A stretch of DNA of 64,000 nucleotides from a bacterium (GTDB lineage Bacteria > Verrucomicrobiota > Verrucomicrobiia > Limisphaerales > RI-55), in assembly GCA_016124235.1 (NCBI GenBank), contig WGOC01000002.1, positions 62,001 through 126,000 on the forward strand. Direction: 5' to 3'. The notes below the pieces were generated by a model. The model was given only the letters and a program-made list of their open reading frames with translations, made no database searches and was not told the origin of the DNA. The translations under genes and the position numbers were made by a program. Below, one piece after another: positions 9,126-17,755 of this stretch; within the stretch, counting starts at the first letter, position 1; each line of letters begins with the position of its first letter.

Positions 9126-10393
9126 TGGATGGAAGGTTCCGGAATGGAATGGGCAATCCAGTCGTAGGTCGGACGCCAACCGCCTCGTCTGAATTGCACT
9201 CCAAGCGAATTCCACTGCATGCCGCGCGTGTCAGATATTGCGTCCGTGGAAATCGTGACGACGCCCCAGGCGCCAACGGGCCGCACTTCGCCCGGATCGC
9301 TAATGCCATTTTGATTGGCATCCCGCCAAAGTGACAGCCCGTTCAACTCGGCCCCCTCCAGGCGTCCATCGCCGTTGTTGTCGAGCGCCGCGAGTGGCTG
9401 ATATCCATTTTCCCAGAAGATCCAAAAAGTGACCGCCCCCATCATCTGCAAGCCTGAACCGATATTTCCGCTGCCGTCGTGATCGTAGACCAACCAGGCG
9501 GCATTGGTGGTGATCCAACCCCAACGCTTCAGTTCGCCGGTGCCATCAAGATCAAAACGAACCGCGGCTTGCGGATCGATCAACTCGGTCAGGTTCGTCT
9601 TTTCCGTCACGGGAACAACGATCGGAGTGATCGCCCGCGGCATCGAATTCAATTCCTTCTGGCGATCCTTCAGGTCGGCAATCTCGCTCTTGTCCTTCTC
9701 CGGATCGAGCAACTTGAGCAGGTACCGGATCACTTCCGAACTGTAGCACACGCCCGGGCCGATGGAGCCGCGTCGCTGCCCTTTCAAGGGATTGCGCATT
9801 GCTTTGAGATCGTCCCACCGCTGACTCAGCCATTGTTTGAAATTGAACTCCCCGATCACCTCCGTCTGCCAGGCGATGTCCAGTGTTTGGCGATACGCCT
9901 TCAGCGCATCGCCACGCCGTCCGGCTTGATCCAGGCACCAAGCATAGCCGAGGTGGATGGGTAAAATCCATCGCCGCGCTTTGCGCTCATCCGTTTCCCT
10001 CAAGAGCTTTAGGGCCTTTTCATAATATTCAATCGCCGCCGCGAGATGTTTGGCGGCCCGACGAAGGCCATCCGCATCGGCCGGAAGTTTCACTGTTTCA
10101 GGAACGCCGGCATCGCTGACTGGCCAACCAAATGAAATCCTCGCCGTCCGCTTTGCGACCGCGAGGTTCTGAGCGTTGGTCGCATAGATCATCGAATGAA
10201 CACGCGCAATCTGGTAGGTCACTTCCAGGTCGTTCGTTCCGGCTTTTAGCTCGCGGGTCAGATTGTTGAGCAATCGTTCAACCGGCACGTTCTCAGTTTC
10301 CGGAAACATGAACATCGCGTTCGCCCACCCCGCGGACAACGCAAACGCGACGAGAAGAGCAAACCTCGGGGCAGCGTTTCTTTGACGATTCAC
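9122..10393 (-). CDS. Secreted EF-hand/TPR-like protein
   Basis: 423 residues beginning with a GTG at 10393, supported by AAGGGG five bases upstream. Residues 1-26 are a signal peptide ending in ANA. The middle (about 100-200) has TPR-like helices (AAIEYYEKALKLL, then GDALKAYRQTLDIAW). The C-terminal third carries Ca2+-binding DxDxDG-type loops: DHDGSGNIGS, DNNGDGRLEG and DANQNGISDPGE. It is the first gene of the three-gene operon with the propeller protein and the P450. Exact role unknown. Confidence 0.7.
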   Translation of the reverse strand: MNRQRNAAPRFALLVAFALSAGWANAMFMFPETENVPVERLLNNLTRELKAGTNDLEVTYQIARVHSMIYATNAQNLAVAKRTARISFGWPVSDAGVPETVKLPADADGLRRAAKHLAAAIEYYEKALKLLRETDERKARRWILPIHLGYAWCLDQAGRRGDALKAYRQTLDIAWQTEVIGEFNFKQWLSQRWDDLKAMRNPLKGQRRGSIGPGVCYSSEVIRYLLKLLDPEKDKSEIADLKDRQKELNSMPRAITPIVVPVTEKTNLTELIDPQAAVRFDLDGTGELKRWGWITTNAAWLVYDHDGSGNIGSGLQMMGAVTFWIFWENGYQPLAALDNNGDGRLEGAELNGLSLWRDANQNGISDPGEVRPVGAWGVVTISTDAISDTRGMQWNSLGVQFRRGGWRPTYDWIAHSIPEPSIQ

Positions 10394-10412
10394 GCCCCTT
10401 GCCTAGCAAAAG

Positions 10413-10440
10413 AAAAACGCCGCCACAAGCGTGACGGCGC
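10413..10440 (-). terminator. Intrinsic terminator after the sigma/anti-sigma operon
   Basis: On the minus strand CGCCGTCAC, loop GCTT and GTGGCGGCG form a nine-pair stem with one wobble, followed by TTTTT. It lies between the gene ending at 10464 and the GTG at 10393, so it separates two operons on the same strand. Confidence 0.85.
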
Positions 10441-10463
10441 AGGCTTTCAAATTGAAGTAAGCG

Positions 10464-10928
10464 TCAGTCTTTGTCGGTGCGACGAAGAATCACGAGCCAG
10501 CTGGTCTCGTTTTCGGCCGGTCCACCGATGAAGCACTGTTCACCGACCTTCAACTTTTGGACACCCCGGCAAACGCGTTTACCTTCACCGTAAAGAATGA
10601 CTTCGAATCGGTCGTCTTCCATCGCTCGAATATCGATATCGCATTGGTCGCTCATTTTGAGCCGCTTCTTCTTGGTCTTATCAACCTCGGCGTCGATGGT
10701 ATTGATGACGAAATAGTTCTCCCATTTGAAGATCTTCTTCAACTCAGCCGCCGTGTGCGCATCGATGGGCTTATGTTCCTTGCTCGACGAGTGCTTGAGA
10801 TTTGTCCCCCACACAAGTTGTGCTTTGACCTTGATTACGGGCTCGTCTGCCCTAACCGGCTGGGACACTCCCGCTAAAAGCAGTAGCACAGCGACAAACT
10901 GGAAGGAACGTTGTATTCCTGAGATCAT
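10464..10928 (-). CDS. Small secreted protein, third gene of a sigma/anti-sigma operon
   Basis: 154 residues from ATG 10928, chosen because it leaves a 19-base gap after the anti-sigma stop and begins directly with a signal peptide (cleavage after about VRADE). A longer frame to 10985 would overlap the anti-sigma gene. The mature part is beta-rich with two Cys residues and resembles no family I recognise. Its place behind an ECF sigma/anti-sigma pair suggests that it is a regulon member or an envelope signal component (inference). Confidence 0.6.
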   Translation of the reverse strand: MISGIQRSFQFVAVLLLLAGVSQPVRADEPVIKVKAQLVWGTNLKHSSSKEHKPIDAHTAAELKKIFKWENYFVINTIDAEVDKTKKKRLKMSDQCDIDIRAMEDDRFEVILYGEGKRVCRGVQKLKVGEQCFIGGPAENETSWLVILRRTDKD

Positions 10929-10947
10929 TAATTCGGAGCGTAAGTGC

Positions 10948-11454
10948 TCATTTGCCCGACGTAAAGTCCGGGCTCGAGCGATCATACAGCATCACGACGG
11001 TGATACCGTTCTCGTAGTCGCGATAATTCACCATGCCGGTATTCGGGTGGAAAACTTCCCATTCCGACTCGGCCAACGGCGTACGCGACGCCGAATGGTT
11101 GACGAAAATTGCCAGCGTCGCGATCAAACAGGCGACAGCTGCCGCACCGGCGACTTGCGCGAAATGCCGACGCATCCACGACAGCACACCAATTCCCGCG
11201 CCGTTCCCGGCACTGGCCTCGACCGCTTGTGATTCGATGCCCCGCTCGATCCGGCTCCAATAGAACTCGCGCGAGCAATCAAGCCCGCGCTCGGGTTCGC
11301 CTTGGCGCAGAGCGGCGCGCGTATGTTGCAGCTCAGCCAGCAGCGCGCGCACCTCTTCGCGTGCGTCGATCAGTTTGGCCACTTCTTCGCGTTCCCGACC
11401 GGTGAGTTCACCGTCAAGATACGCCTGAAGTTTCAGTTGTTCGTTCTCTTTCAT
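10948..11454 (-). CDS. Membrane anti-sigma factor
   Basis: 168 residues. ATG 11454 overlaps the sigma factor stop as ATGA. The N-terminus (LQAYLDGELTGREREEVAKL) matches the anti-sigma helical domain, but the HxxxCxxC zinc motif of ZAS proteins is absent. One transmembrane segment at about 93-115 (VAGAAAVACLIATLAIFV) separates the cytoplasmic sigma-binding part from a 50-residue periplasmic tail. It should hold the adjacent ECF factor inactive at the membrane until a signal arrives. Confidence 0.8.
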   Translation of the reverse strand: MKENEQLKLQAYLDGELTGREREEVAKLIDAREEVRALLAELQHTRAALRQGEPERGLDCSREFYWSRIERGIESQAVEASAGNGAGIGVLSWMRRHFAQVAGAAAVACLIATLAIFVNHSASRTPLAESEWEVFHPNTGMVNYRDYENGITVVMLYDRSSPDFTSGK

Positions 11455-12056
11455 TCTTCTTCTTGCTCCCGCTTCCAGCCCGCCATCAGCGACGCCATAC
11501 GCCGCCGGGCGTAGAAGAGGCGGGACATTACGGTTCCCAAGGAGCACTTCATCACTTTTGCGATGGCCTTGTACTCCAGCTCTTCAAATTCGTGCAGAAT
11601 CAATACCGTGCGATGGGCCTCGGATAACTGCGTCATCGCCTGATCGATCCGTTTGCGCAGCTCTGACCGTTCGAGCCCTTCGGTCGGGTTGATCGTCACC
11701 ACCGGCATTTGACGTTCAACGCCGCCGGTTTCTTCGTTCATCTGCTCGATCGAATCGGCTCGTTGCCGTTTCTGCTTCCGCATCAGGTCGAGGCAGAGGT
11801 TGATAACTATTCTCGTCATCCAAGTGGCGAAACTTGAGTCGCCCTGGAATTGTTTCAACCGCTGCCAGCCTTTGATCCATGCTTCCTGTGAAAGATCAAA
11901 TGCGTCTTCTTCGTTCCGCACCATGCTGAACGCCCGGGCATAAATCTTGTCCCGGTGCCGGGCCACCAATTCCTCATAGGCCTGCGTGTCACCACGCTGC
12001 GACCGTTTCACCAACTGCTCGTCGGTGAGGGTGGTCATGTCCGGTTTCGACGCCAT
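11451..12056 (-). CDS. RNA polymerase ECF sigma factor, RpoE-like
   Basis: 201 residues with sigma region 2 (EELVARHRDKIYARAFSMVR, then FDLSQEAWIKGW) and region 4 (LSEAHRTVLILHEFEELEYK, then CSLGTVMSRLFYARRRM). It heads a three-gene operon with an anti-sigma factor (ATGA overlap) and a small secreted protein. A 40-base gap separates it from hisB, which lies upstream on the same strand. Confidence 0.93.
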   Translation of the reverse strand: MASKPDMTTLTDEQLVKRSQRGDTQAYEELVARHRDKIYARAFSMVRNEEDAFDLSQEAWIKGWQRLKQFQGDSSFATWMTRIVINLCLDLMRKQKRQRADSIEQMNEETGGVERQMPVVTINPTEGLERSELRKRIDQAMTQLSEAHRTVLILHEFEELEYKAIAKVMKCSLGTVMSRLFYARRRMASLMAGWKREQEEE

Positions 12057-12096
12057 CGAGACTGACGGGGGGTATATAAAGGTTATTCAGCGATTC

Positions 12097-12759
12097 TCAC
12101 AGCTTCCCCTTGGTGCTGGGGAGCTGACCGGCAATACGCGGATCTCGCTGACACGCGGCGTCCACCGCCCGGGAGAACGCCTTGAATAAAGCTTCAACAA
12201 TATGGTGGGGCTCATCGCCATAGAGTAATTCCAAATGCAGGTTACAACGGGCTTCGTTGGCAAAGCCCTGAAAAAACTCCCGGGCCAGCCCAAAACGAAA
12301 CGCGCTGGACATGTCTTGATTTCGTTCGTCAATGCCCAGTTTCGCGTAGGCTTTGTCGTTTAAACCACGCCAAACCAGATAGGATCGGCCACTGAAATCC
12401 ACCACGCAGCGGGCCAGACATTCATCCATCGGCACGTAGGCTTCGCCGGTGAAAGGATTTCGCGGATCGAATCCCGCACCATAACGGCGGATTCCCTTTT
12501 TGTCACCGAGCGCTGCGCGAAACGCCCCACCGAGCGCGATGCCACAGTCTTCGACCGTATGATGGGCGTCGACTTCCAAATCTCCCTTGCAGGTCAAATT
12601 CAGGTCGGTCGTTGAATGCTTGGCGAACAACGTCAACATATGGTCAAAGAATGCCACCCCGGTCTTGATCTTTGAACGGCCCTTGCCGTCCACGACCAGT
12701 TTCAGCCGGATGCGGGTTTCTTTGGTGTCGCGCTGGATTTGCGCGGCGCGCGGTTGCAT
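12097..12759 (-). CDS. hisB: Imidazoleglycerol-phosphate dehydratase
   Basis: Monofunctional HisB, the sixth step of histidine synthesis. The manganese-binding repeats are present: FFDHML, HHTVED (residues 66-71), DEPHHIVEALFKAF near the end, and the VPMDE loop. At 220 residues it is slightly longer than the usual 195-200; part of the excess is an insert of about 11 residues (GFDPRNPFTGE) just before AYVPMDECL. hisA lies 25 kb away, so the histidine genes are scattered. Confidence 0.96.
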   Translation of the reverse strand: MQPRAAQIQRDTKETRIRLKLVVDGKGRSKIKTGVAFFDHMLTLFAKHSTTDLNLTCKGDLEVDAHHTVEDCGIALGGAFRAALGDKKGIRRYGAGFDPRNPFTGEAYVPMDECLARCVVDFSGRSYLVWRGLNDKAYAKLGIDERNQDMSSAFRFGLAREFFQGFANEARCNLHLELLYGDEPHHIVEALFKAFSRAVDAACQRDPRIAGQLPSTKGKL

Positions 12760-12863
12760 GGCGGGGTTCTATACGACGGAGACCGGGAAACAAAGCGGAA
12801 ATGGTCCGTTGCAATCGATCATTGTCTCGTACCTCGCCGAAAATCCTCCACACTTGACCGGAC

Positions 12864-14327
12864 ATGGCTCTGCCCGCATTGTGGCCGCACTTGAAAGCCC
12901 TGATAATTTCTCTTTTGGCGTTTGCAATGGCGGCGAACGCCGCCGAAGTCGAACGATCCGTGGTCCAAATCACCGTCTTTGGTCAGCAGCCGCGCTGGGA
13001 CGTGCCGTGGCAATTCGGCAACGTACAGCGATGGAGCGGCAGCGGGTTCCTGATCAAGGGGAAAAAGGTGATGACCAATGCCCACGTTGCCGAGTGGGCG
13101 CGGCAGATCTTGATCAAGCGGATGGGTGATTCGCGGCCGTTCCTCGCCAAGGTTGCCTATGTGGGCAGCGATTGTGATCTCGCGTTGCTCGAAGTTGAAG
13201 ATCCGCGCTTTTACGAAGGCCTCGAACCGCTGGAAATTGGCGATCTCCCGGTTGTGCGGTCGACGGTCACCACGTATGGCTACCCGGCCGGTGGCGAACA
13301 AATCTCCTACACCAAAGGCGTTGTCTCCCGCATCGAGCTCGAGCCCTACGTCAATATTGGCAATCGTTCGTTGCTCGCGGTCCAGACCGACGCGGCCATC
13401 AATCCCGGCAACAGCGGCGGTCCCGTCATCCAGGACGACAAGGTGGTGGGCGTCGCGTTTCAAGGTCAACCCGGCCTCGAAAACACCGGATTCTTCATTC
13501 CGCCCAATGTCATGCGGCACTTCCTCAAAGATATTGAAGATGGGAAGTACGATGGTTTCCCGCAGGCCGGCATCAAACTGACTGACACTTTCAACCCGGC
13601 GTTGCGACGAGAACTGCAACTTCCCGACGAAGAACATGGTGCCCGGATCGACGCCATCGTTCCCGACTCAACGAAGGAATTTCTAAAAATCGACGACGTG
13701 GTGATGCAGGTCGGCGAATATCCGGTGGGCAGCGACGGTACGATCACCTACAAGGGCAACATCGTAAACATGGGCATGGCCGTCAGCGAATTTCAGGACG
13801 GCGAAAAGGTCCCGTTAGTGATCTGGCGGGACGGTAAGGAAATGAAGATTGACCTGCCGGTGCACGTTTTGAAAGACGACATCTCGACTGGTAATCAATA
13901 CACCCTGCCCCGCTATTTCGTTTACGGCGGTCTGGTCTTTACTCCGCTCAGCCGGGATTACCTGAACACGCTTGGCCGCTCGTGGATGGAGAGTGTCAGC
14001 CAGGATATCATTGCCGAGTTGTTTTACCGTCGGGACATGGAACCTGATAAAAAGCGCACCGAACCCGTCATGCTGGCCGACGTGCTTTCCAACCCGGTGA
14101 ACGCGAATTTCGAGATCAAGGGCCGCGTCATGGTCGACAAGATCAACGGCATCCGCATCGACAAGCTTGAGGACGTCATCCGCGCGTTTGAATCCAACAC
14201 CAACGCCGAGCACCTGATTCAGTTTTCCCCAATGAACCACTTGGAAGGACTTGACCGCGCCGCTGCCGACAAGGCCAACCAGGATATCCTCCAACAATTC
14301 GGCATTCCTTCCGACCGCCGCCTATGA
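12864..14327 (+). CDS. Secreted Deg/HtrA-like serine protease with PDZ domains
   Basis: 487 residues with a signal peptide (LKALIISLLAFAMAANA). The chymotrypsin-fold triad is complete: His74 in TNAHVAEW, Asp105 in SDCDLALLE and Ser184 in NPGNSGGPVI. Two PDZ-like regions follow (about 230-330 and 340-470), as in Deg proteins of the plant Deg9 type. The gene is translationally coupled by ATGA at 14324 to a paralogue that has lost the triad. It probably works in periplasmic protein quality control or regulated proteolysis. Confidence 0.88.
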   Translation: MALPALWPHLKALIISLLAFAMAANAAEVERSVVQITVFGQQPRWDVPWQFGNVQRWSGSGFLIKGKKVMTNAHVAEWARQILIKRMGDSRPFLAKVAYVGSDCDLALLEVEDPRFYEGLEPLEIGDLPVVRSTVTTYGYPAGGEQISYTKGVVSRIELEPYVNIGNRSLLAVQTDAAINPGNSGGPVIQDDKVVGVAFQGQPGLENTGFFIPPNVMRHFLKDIEDGKYDGFPQAGIKLTDTFNPALRRELQLPDEEHGARIDAIVPDSTKEFLKIDDVVMQVGEYPVGSDGTITYKGNIVNMGMAVSEFQDGEKVPLVIWRDGKEMKIDLPVHVLKDDISTGNQYTLPRYFVYGGLVFTPLSRDYLNTLGRSWMESVSQDIIAELFYRRDMEPDKKRTEPVMLADVLSNPVNANFEIKGRVMVDKINGIRIDKLEDVIRAFESNTNAEHLIQFSPMNHLEGLDRAAADKANQDILQQFGIPSDRRL

Positions 14328-15796
14328 TCACTTTTCGTTCCTTGTTTTGTGCCGCGCTGCTGCTGGCGCCGGCTGTTTGCGTGCAGGCCGCGAGCAGCGA
14401 TCTTTCCCGTTGGGAAAACAGCCTCGTGACGTTGGAGGTCAACCGTCAGGGCTACAACTACATCCAACCATGGACACGTCGTAGTCTCTCAATTCAAAAG
14501 TCCGGCGTCGTCATTGGAAAATCCAAAATCCTGACGACCGCCGAGCAAATGAATGACCTGCTCACGATCCGCATTCAGAAGGGCGGTCGCGGTCGCTGGT
14601 ATTTCGGCAAGCTCGAATGGGTCGATTACCACGCCAATCTCGCCGTCATCACGAGTGACGATGAGGAATTCTGGAAAGGGCTCAAGCCGGCCTCGTTCAT
14701 GAAGGACATTCCGTTGAGCGGTGAAGTCCGGGTGTTGCGCTGGCGCGAAGGCAAATTGGAAGCGCGCAAGATGGACGTCAACCGTGCCCAAATTGGAACC
14801 GGTCGCCAGACGTTCATCGATCTGCTTCATCTCGAACTGGACGGCGATGTGCAGGGCATCGGCTGGGCCGAACCGATTATTGACGGAAGCCGCATGATCG
14901 GCCTTATGGAGCAGCAGCAGAGCAGCGGGGGTCTGGCCATCCCCGCGCCCTTCATCAAGTCCGTTCTCGATAAGCGCGCGCAGGGCAATTACCCGGGCCT
15001 CGGCTTCTTCAACTTCTATTGGCAAAAGGCGGAAAACCCCGACACGCTCGAAGCTCTCAAGCTCAAGGATACCGATCACGGCGTCATCGTGATCGAGCCA
15101 ATTGCCAAACTTGGCGAGGATCCGATTCTGAAAGCCAAGGACGTCATCTTAAACATCGCTGGATTCGACATTGGGCCGGAAGGCGATTACCAGGACCCGA
15201 TCTACGGACGCACGATGCTGGAGGCTCTGGCCACGCGCGGCCGCTGGGCTGGTGACGAAGTTCCGATGACGATCTGGCGGGAGGGCAAGGAAATGGAGAT
15301 CAAATACAAACTGCCGAAAGCAAAATTCAGCGACGAGATGATCCCGGACGAGGTGTTCGACCAGCAGCCCGAGTATCTAATCGCCGGCGGATTTGTTTTT
15401 CAGCCGTTGACGGTTCCCTACCTGGAAAGCTGGGGTGGCGACTGGCAACGCCGCGCGCCGTTCCGCCTGGCCTACCTGAAGCAGGCCATGCCGACCGAAA
15501 AACTGGAAGCGATCGTCGTCCTCTCGTTGGTTTTGCCCGACCCCTTCAATCTCGGTTACCAGGACATTCGCGGCGTGGTCGTGCGCAAGATCAACGGCCA
15601 CCAAATCGTGCGCCTGACTGATGTCGAAAATGCGTTAAAGGATTCCAAGGACGGCTTCCACACGATCGAATTTTCGCCCGGGGATTCGCCCGGCAAGATC
15701 ATCATCGACGCCAAGTTGCTCGATTCCGCCACCACCCGCGTACTGAAGCGATACGGCATCGAACACGACCGCCTGATCCTCGCGGAGAGCAAGTGA
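14324..15796 (+). CDS. Inactive Deg-like pseudoprotease
   Basis: 490 residues, same architecture as the upstream protease: signal peptide (1-22), a protease-like domain and PDZ-like regions. Aligned by eye, the triad is gone at equivalent positions. His74 becomes Glu74 (TTAEQ replaces TNAHV), Asp105 becomes Asn105 (YHANLAVI replaces CDLALL), and the GNSGGP loop is shortened to GWAEP without a Ser. PDZ parts remain similar (IWREGKEMEIKYKLPKAKF against IWRDGKEMKIDLPVHVLKD). The 4-base overlap with the active gene suggests equimolar synthesis, perhaps as a heteromeric partner or adaptor (inference). Confidence 0.85.
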   Translation: MITFRSLFCAALLLAPAVCVQAASSDLSRWENSLVTLEVNRQGYNYIQPWTRRSLSIQKSGVVIGKSKILTTAEQMNDLLTIRIQKGGRGRWYFGKLEWVDYHANLAVITSDDEEFWKGLKPASFMKDIPLSGEVRVLRWREGKLEARKMDVNRAQIGTGRQTFIDLLHLELDGDVQGIGWAEPIIDGSRMIGLMEQQQSSGGLAIPAPFIKSVLDKRAQGNYPGLGFFNFYWQKAENPDTLEALKLKDTDHGVIVIEPIAKLGEDPILKAKDVILNIAGFDIGPEGDYQDPIYGRTMLEALATRGRWAGDEVPMTIWREGKEMEIKYKLPKAKFSDEMIPDEVFDQQPEYLIAGGFVFQPLTVPYLESWGGDWQRRAPFRLAYLKQAMPTEKLEAIVVLSLVLPDPFNLGYQDIRGVVVRKINGHQIVRLTDVENALKDSKDGFHTIEFSPGDSPGKIIIDAKLLDSATTRVLKRYGIEHDRLILAESK

Positions 15797-16779
15797 GTCC
15801 CAGCCAGCCGGCCATCCGGCGAACAGGAATGAACCGCCTGCGAATTGTTTTTATGGGCAGCGCGGAACTCGCTTGCGCCAGCCTCAGCGCCTTGCATTCG
15901 GCAGATTTCGTCGACTTGCTGGCGGTTGTCACGCAACCCGATAAGCCGAAAGGGCGCGATCTCAAATTGAGCCCCACCCCCGTCGGCCATTTGGCCGCTC
16001 AACTCGGCTTGCCGATTCACAAACCGTCCCGAGCCCGGGATGCAGATTTTATTGAGCTGATCAGGGCGCTCAACCCCGACCTGATGGTCGTCGTGGCTTA
16101 TGGCCAGATTCTACCCCAGGCGCTGCTCGATGTACCGCGGTTTGGTTGTCTGAACGTTCACACGTCAATCCTGCCAAAATACCGCGGAGCAGCGCCAATC
16201 CAATGGGCGATCGTGGACGGCGAGAGAGAAACGGGCGTCAGCATCATGAAAATGGATGCCGGCCTCGACACCGGCCCCGTGGTGGCGGAAGCACGCACGG
16301 CGATCACCGACGATGACGATTCGCAAAAGCTGCACGATCGCCTCGCCGCGATGGGAGCTGAACTCCTCATCCATACGATCCCGGATTTTGCCAGCGGCCG
16401 GATCGAGCCAAAACGGCAGCCCGAAGAAGGCGCCAGCTACGCCCGCAAGATCACGAAGCAAGACGGGCAAATCGAATGGTCCCAACCGGCACGAGCGATC
16501 TTTAATCAAATTCGCGGATTCAATCCCTGGCCAGGCGCGTTCACGCACTTGACCGTGGGCGAAAAGCAACGCCTGCTGAAAATCTGGCGCGCGGAGCTCG
16601 TTGATCGAAACGGAAAAGCACCTGGCGAAGTCATTGAATCGACCCCCGATCGTCTGGTAATTGCCTGCGGCTTGGGAGCATTGCGGATTCACGAACTCCA
16701 ACTCGAAGGCACGCGCCGGATGAGCGTTCGCGATTTTCAGAGTGGTCACGCACTCACCCCAGGCGCTTGCGTCGGTTGA
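15793..16779 (+). CDS. fmt: Methionyl-tRNA formyltransferase
   Basis: Formylates initiator Met-tRNA using 10-formyl-THF. The core motif LNVHTSILPKYRGAAPIQWA and the DAGLDTGPV stretch with the catalytic Asp are present, followed by the C-terminal tRNA-binding domain (QIRGFNPWPGAF). The GTG at 15793 overlaps the previous stop as GTGA and has GGAG five bases upstream. ATG 15829 (MNRLRIVFMGS) matches the usual family N-terminus but has poor ribosome-site spacing, so the true start is uncertain by 12 residues. Confidence 0.95.
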   Translation: MSPSQPAIRRTGMNRLRIVFMGSAELACASLSALHSADFVDLLAVVTQPDKPKGRDLKLSPTPVGHLAAQLGLPIHKPSRARDADFIELIRALNPDLMVVVAYGQILPQALLDVPRFGCLNVHTSILPKYRGAAPIQWAIVDGERETGVSIMKMDAGLDTGPVVAEARTAITDDDDSQKLHDRLAAMGAELLIHTIPDFASGRIEPKRQPEEGASYARKITKQDGQIEWSQPARAIFNQIRGFNPWPGAFTHLTVGEKQRLLKIWRAELVDRNGKAPGEVIESTPDRLVIACGLGALRIHELQLEGTRRMSVRDFQSGHALTPGACVG

Positions 16780-16843
16780 TCCGACCACTCGTGTGCGTTT
16801 CGTTCGCTTGCCTCTCGCACGTCCGACGGTTTAACTCCCGCCA

Positions 16844-17755
16844 ATGCTTTCGCTGACTGATCTTACCCAATTCGTTCACCAATTTCCTGAATCCATCGAC
16901 TCCACCGTAAAGGAATTCTCGATCGGCGCGCGGAAACTGAAATTCAATTCCCAACCGGCGATCATGGGTGTGATCAACCTTTCCGCCGATTCGTGGTATC
17001 GAGAGAGTGTCTGCCTGAATCTCGAAATGGCCGTTCGCCGTTTGGAAATGTTGATCACTCAAGGCGCGGATCTCGTGGATATCGGCGCGGAATCCACTTT
17101 GCCACACGCCGCACGAGTGGACGCACGAAAACAGCAATCATTGCTCGTTCCGTTGCTCAAGGAAGCGCGCAAACGAAGGATTCCCGTCTCGGTGGAAACC
17201 TACTCGACATCCGTGACCCGAAAAACGCTCGAAGCCGGTGCCGCGGCCATCAATCTCACTCGAGGTGCGCACAACGGCGATATCTTCAAAATGGCCGCCG
17301 ACCACGACGCAGCCGTCATTTTGTGCTACGTCCAGGGGCAGAATGTCCGCGAAGTCGATCAGCTCAAGTTCGCCGGCGACCCAATAACCGTGATGCACGA
17401 TTATTTTGCCCGGCAGATTGAAATCGCCGAACGACGCGGCTTGCACAAGTTGTTCATCGATCCCGGAATGGGTTTCTATTATCGAAACTTGCAGGACTCC
17501 GCGGAGCGCGTGCGCCACCAAATGCAGACATTCCTACAAACCTACAGGCTGCGTGAGCTCGGTTATCCGATCTGCCACGCCTTGCCCCACGCATTTGAAT
17601 TCTTCAGTGAGGAAGTCCGGTGCGCGGAGCCTTTCTTCGCCGTGCTGGCTGCCCTGGGAAAAACCGATCTATTTCGCACTCACGAAGTCCCCCGCGTGCG
17701 GGCCGTTCTGAACACGCTGGGTTGTTACCGCCCTCCCAGCGTGCGGCAAAGATAG
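16844..17755 (+). CDS. Divergent dihydropteroate synthase-like protein
   Basis: 303 residues with a DHPS TIM-barrel pattern: IMGVINLSADSW (family IMGILNVTPDSF), GADLVDIGAESTLP (GADIIDIGGESTRP), a short VSVETYS strand, LFIDPGMGFYYRN, and RTHEV near the end (RxHDV). Two conserved parts differ. The SRKSF lysine motif is replaced by CHALPHAF, and the Asn-Asp pair after the fourth strand reads INLTRG. It may be a true folate enzyme that has drifted or a DHPS-fold protein with another pterin substrate. It lies 64 bases after fmt, which fits a one-carbon context. Confidence 0.7.
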   Translation: MLSLTDLTQFVHQFPESIDSTVKEFSIGARKLKFNSQPAIMGVINLSADSWYRESVCLNLEMAVRRLEMLITQGADLVDIGAESTLPHAARVDARKQQSLLVPLLKEARKRRIPVSVETYSTSVTRKTLEAGAAAINLTRGAHNGDIFKMAADHDAAVILCYVQGQNVREVDQLKFAGDPITVMHDYFARQIEIAERRGLHKLFIDPGMGFYYRNLQDSAERVRHQMQTFLQTYRLRELGYPICHALPHAFEFFSEEVRCAEPFFAVLAALGKTDLFRTHEVPRVRAVLNTLGCYRPPSVRQR

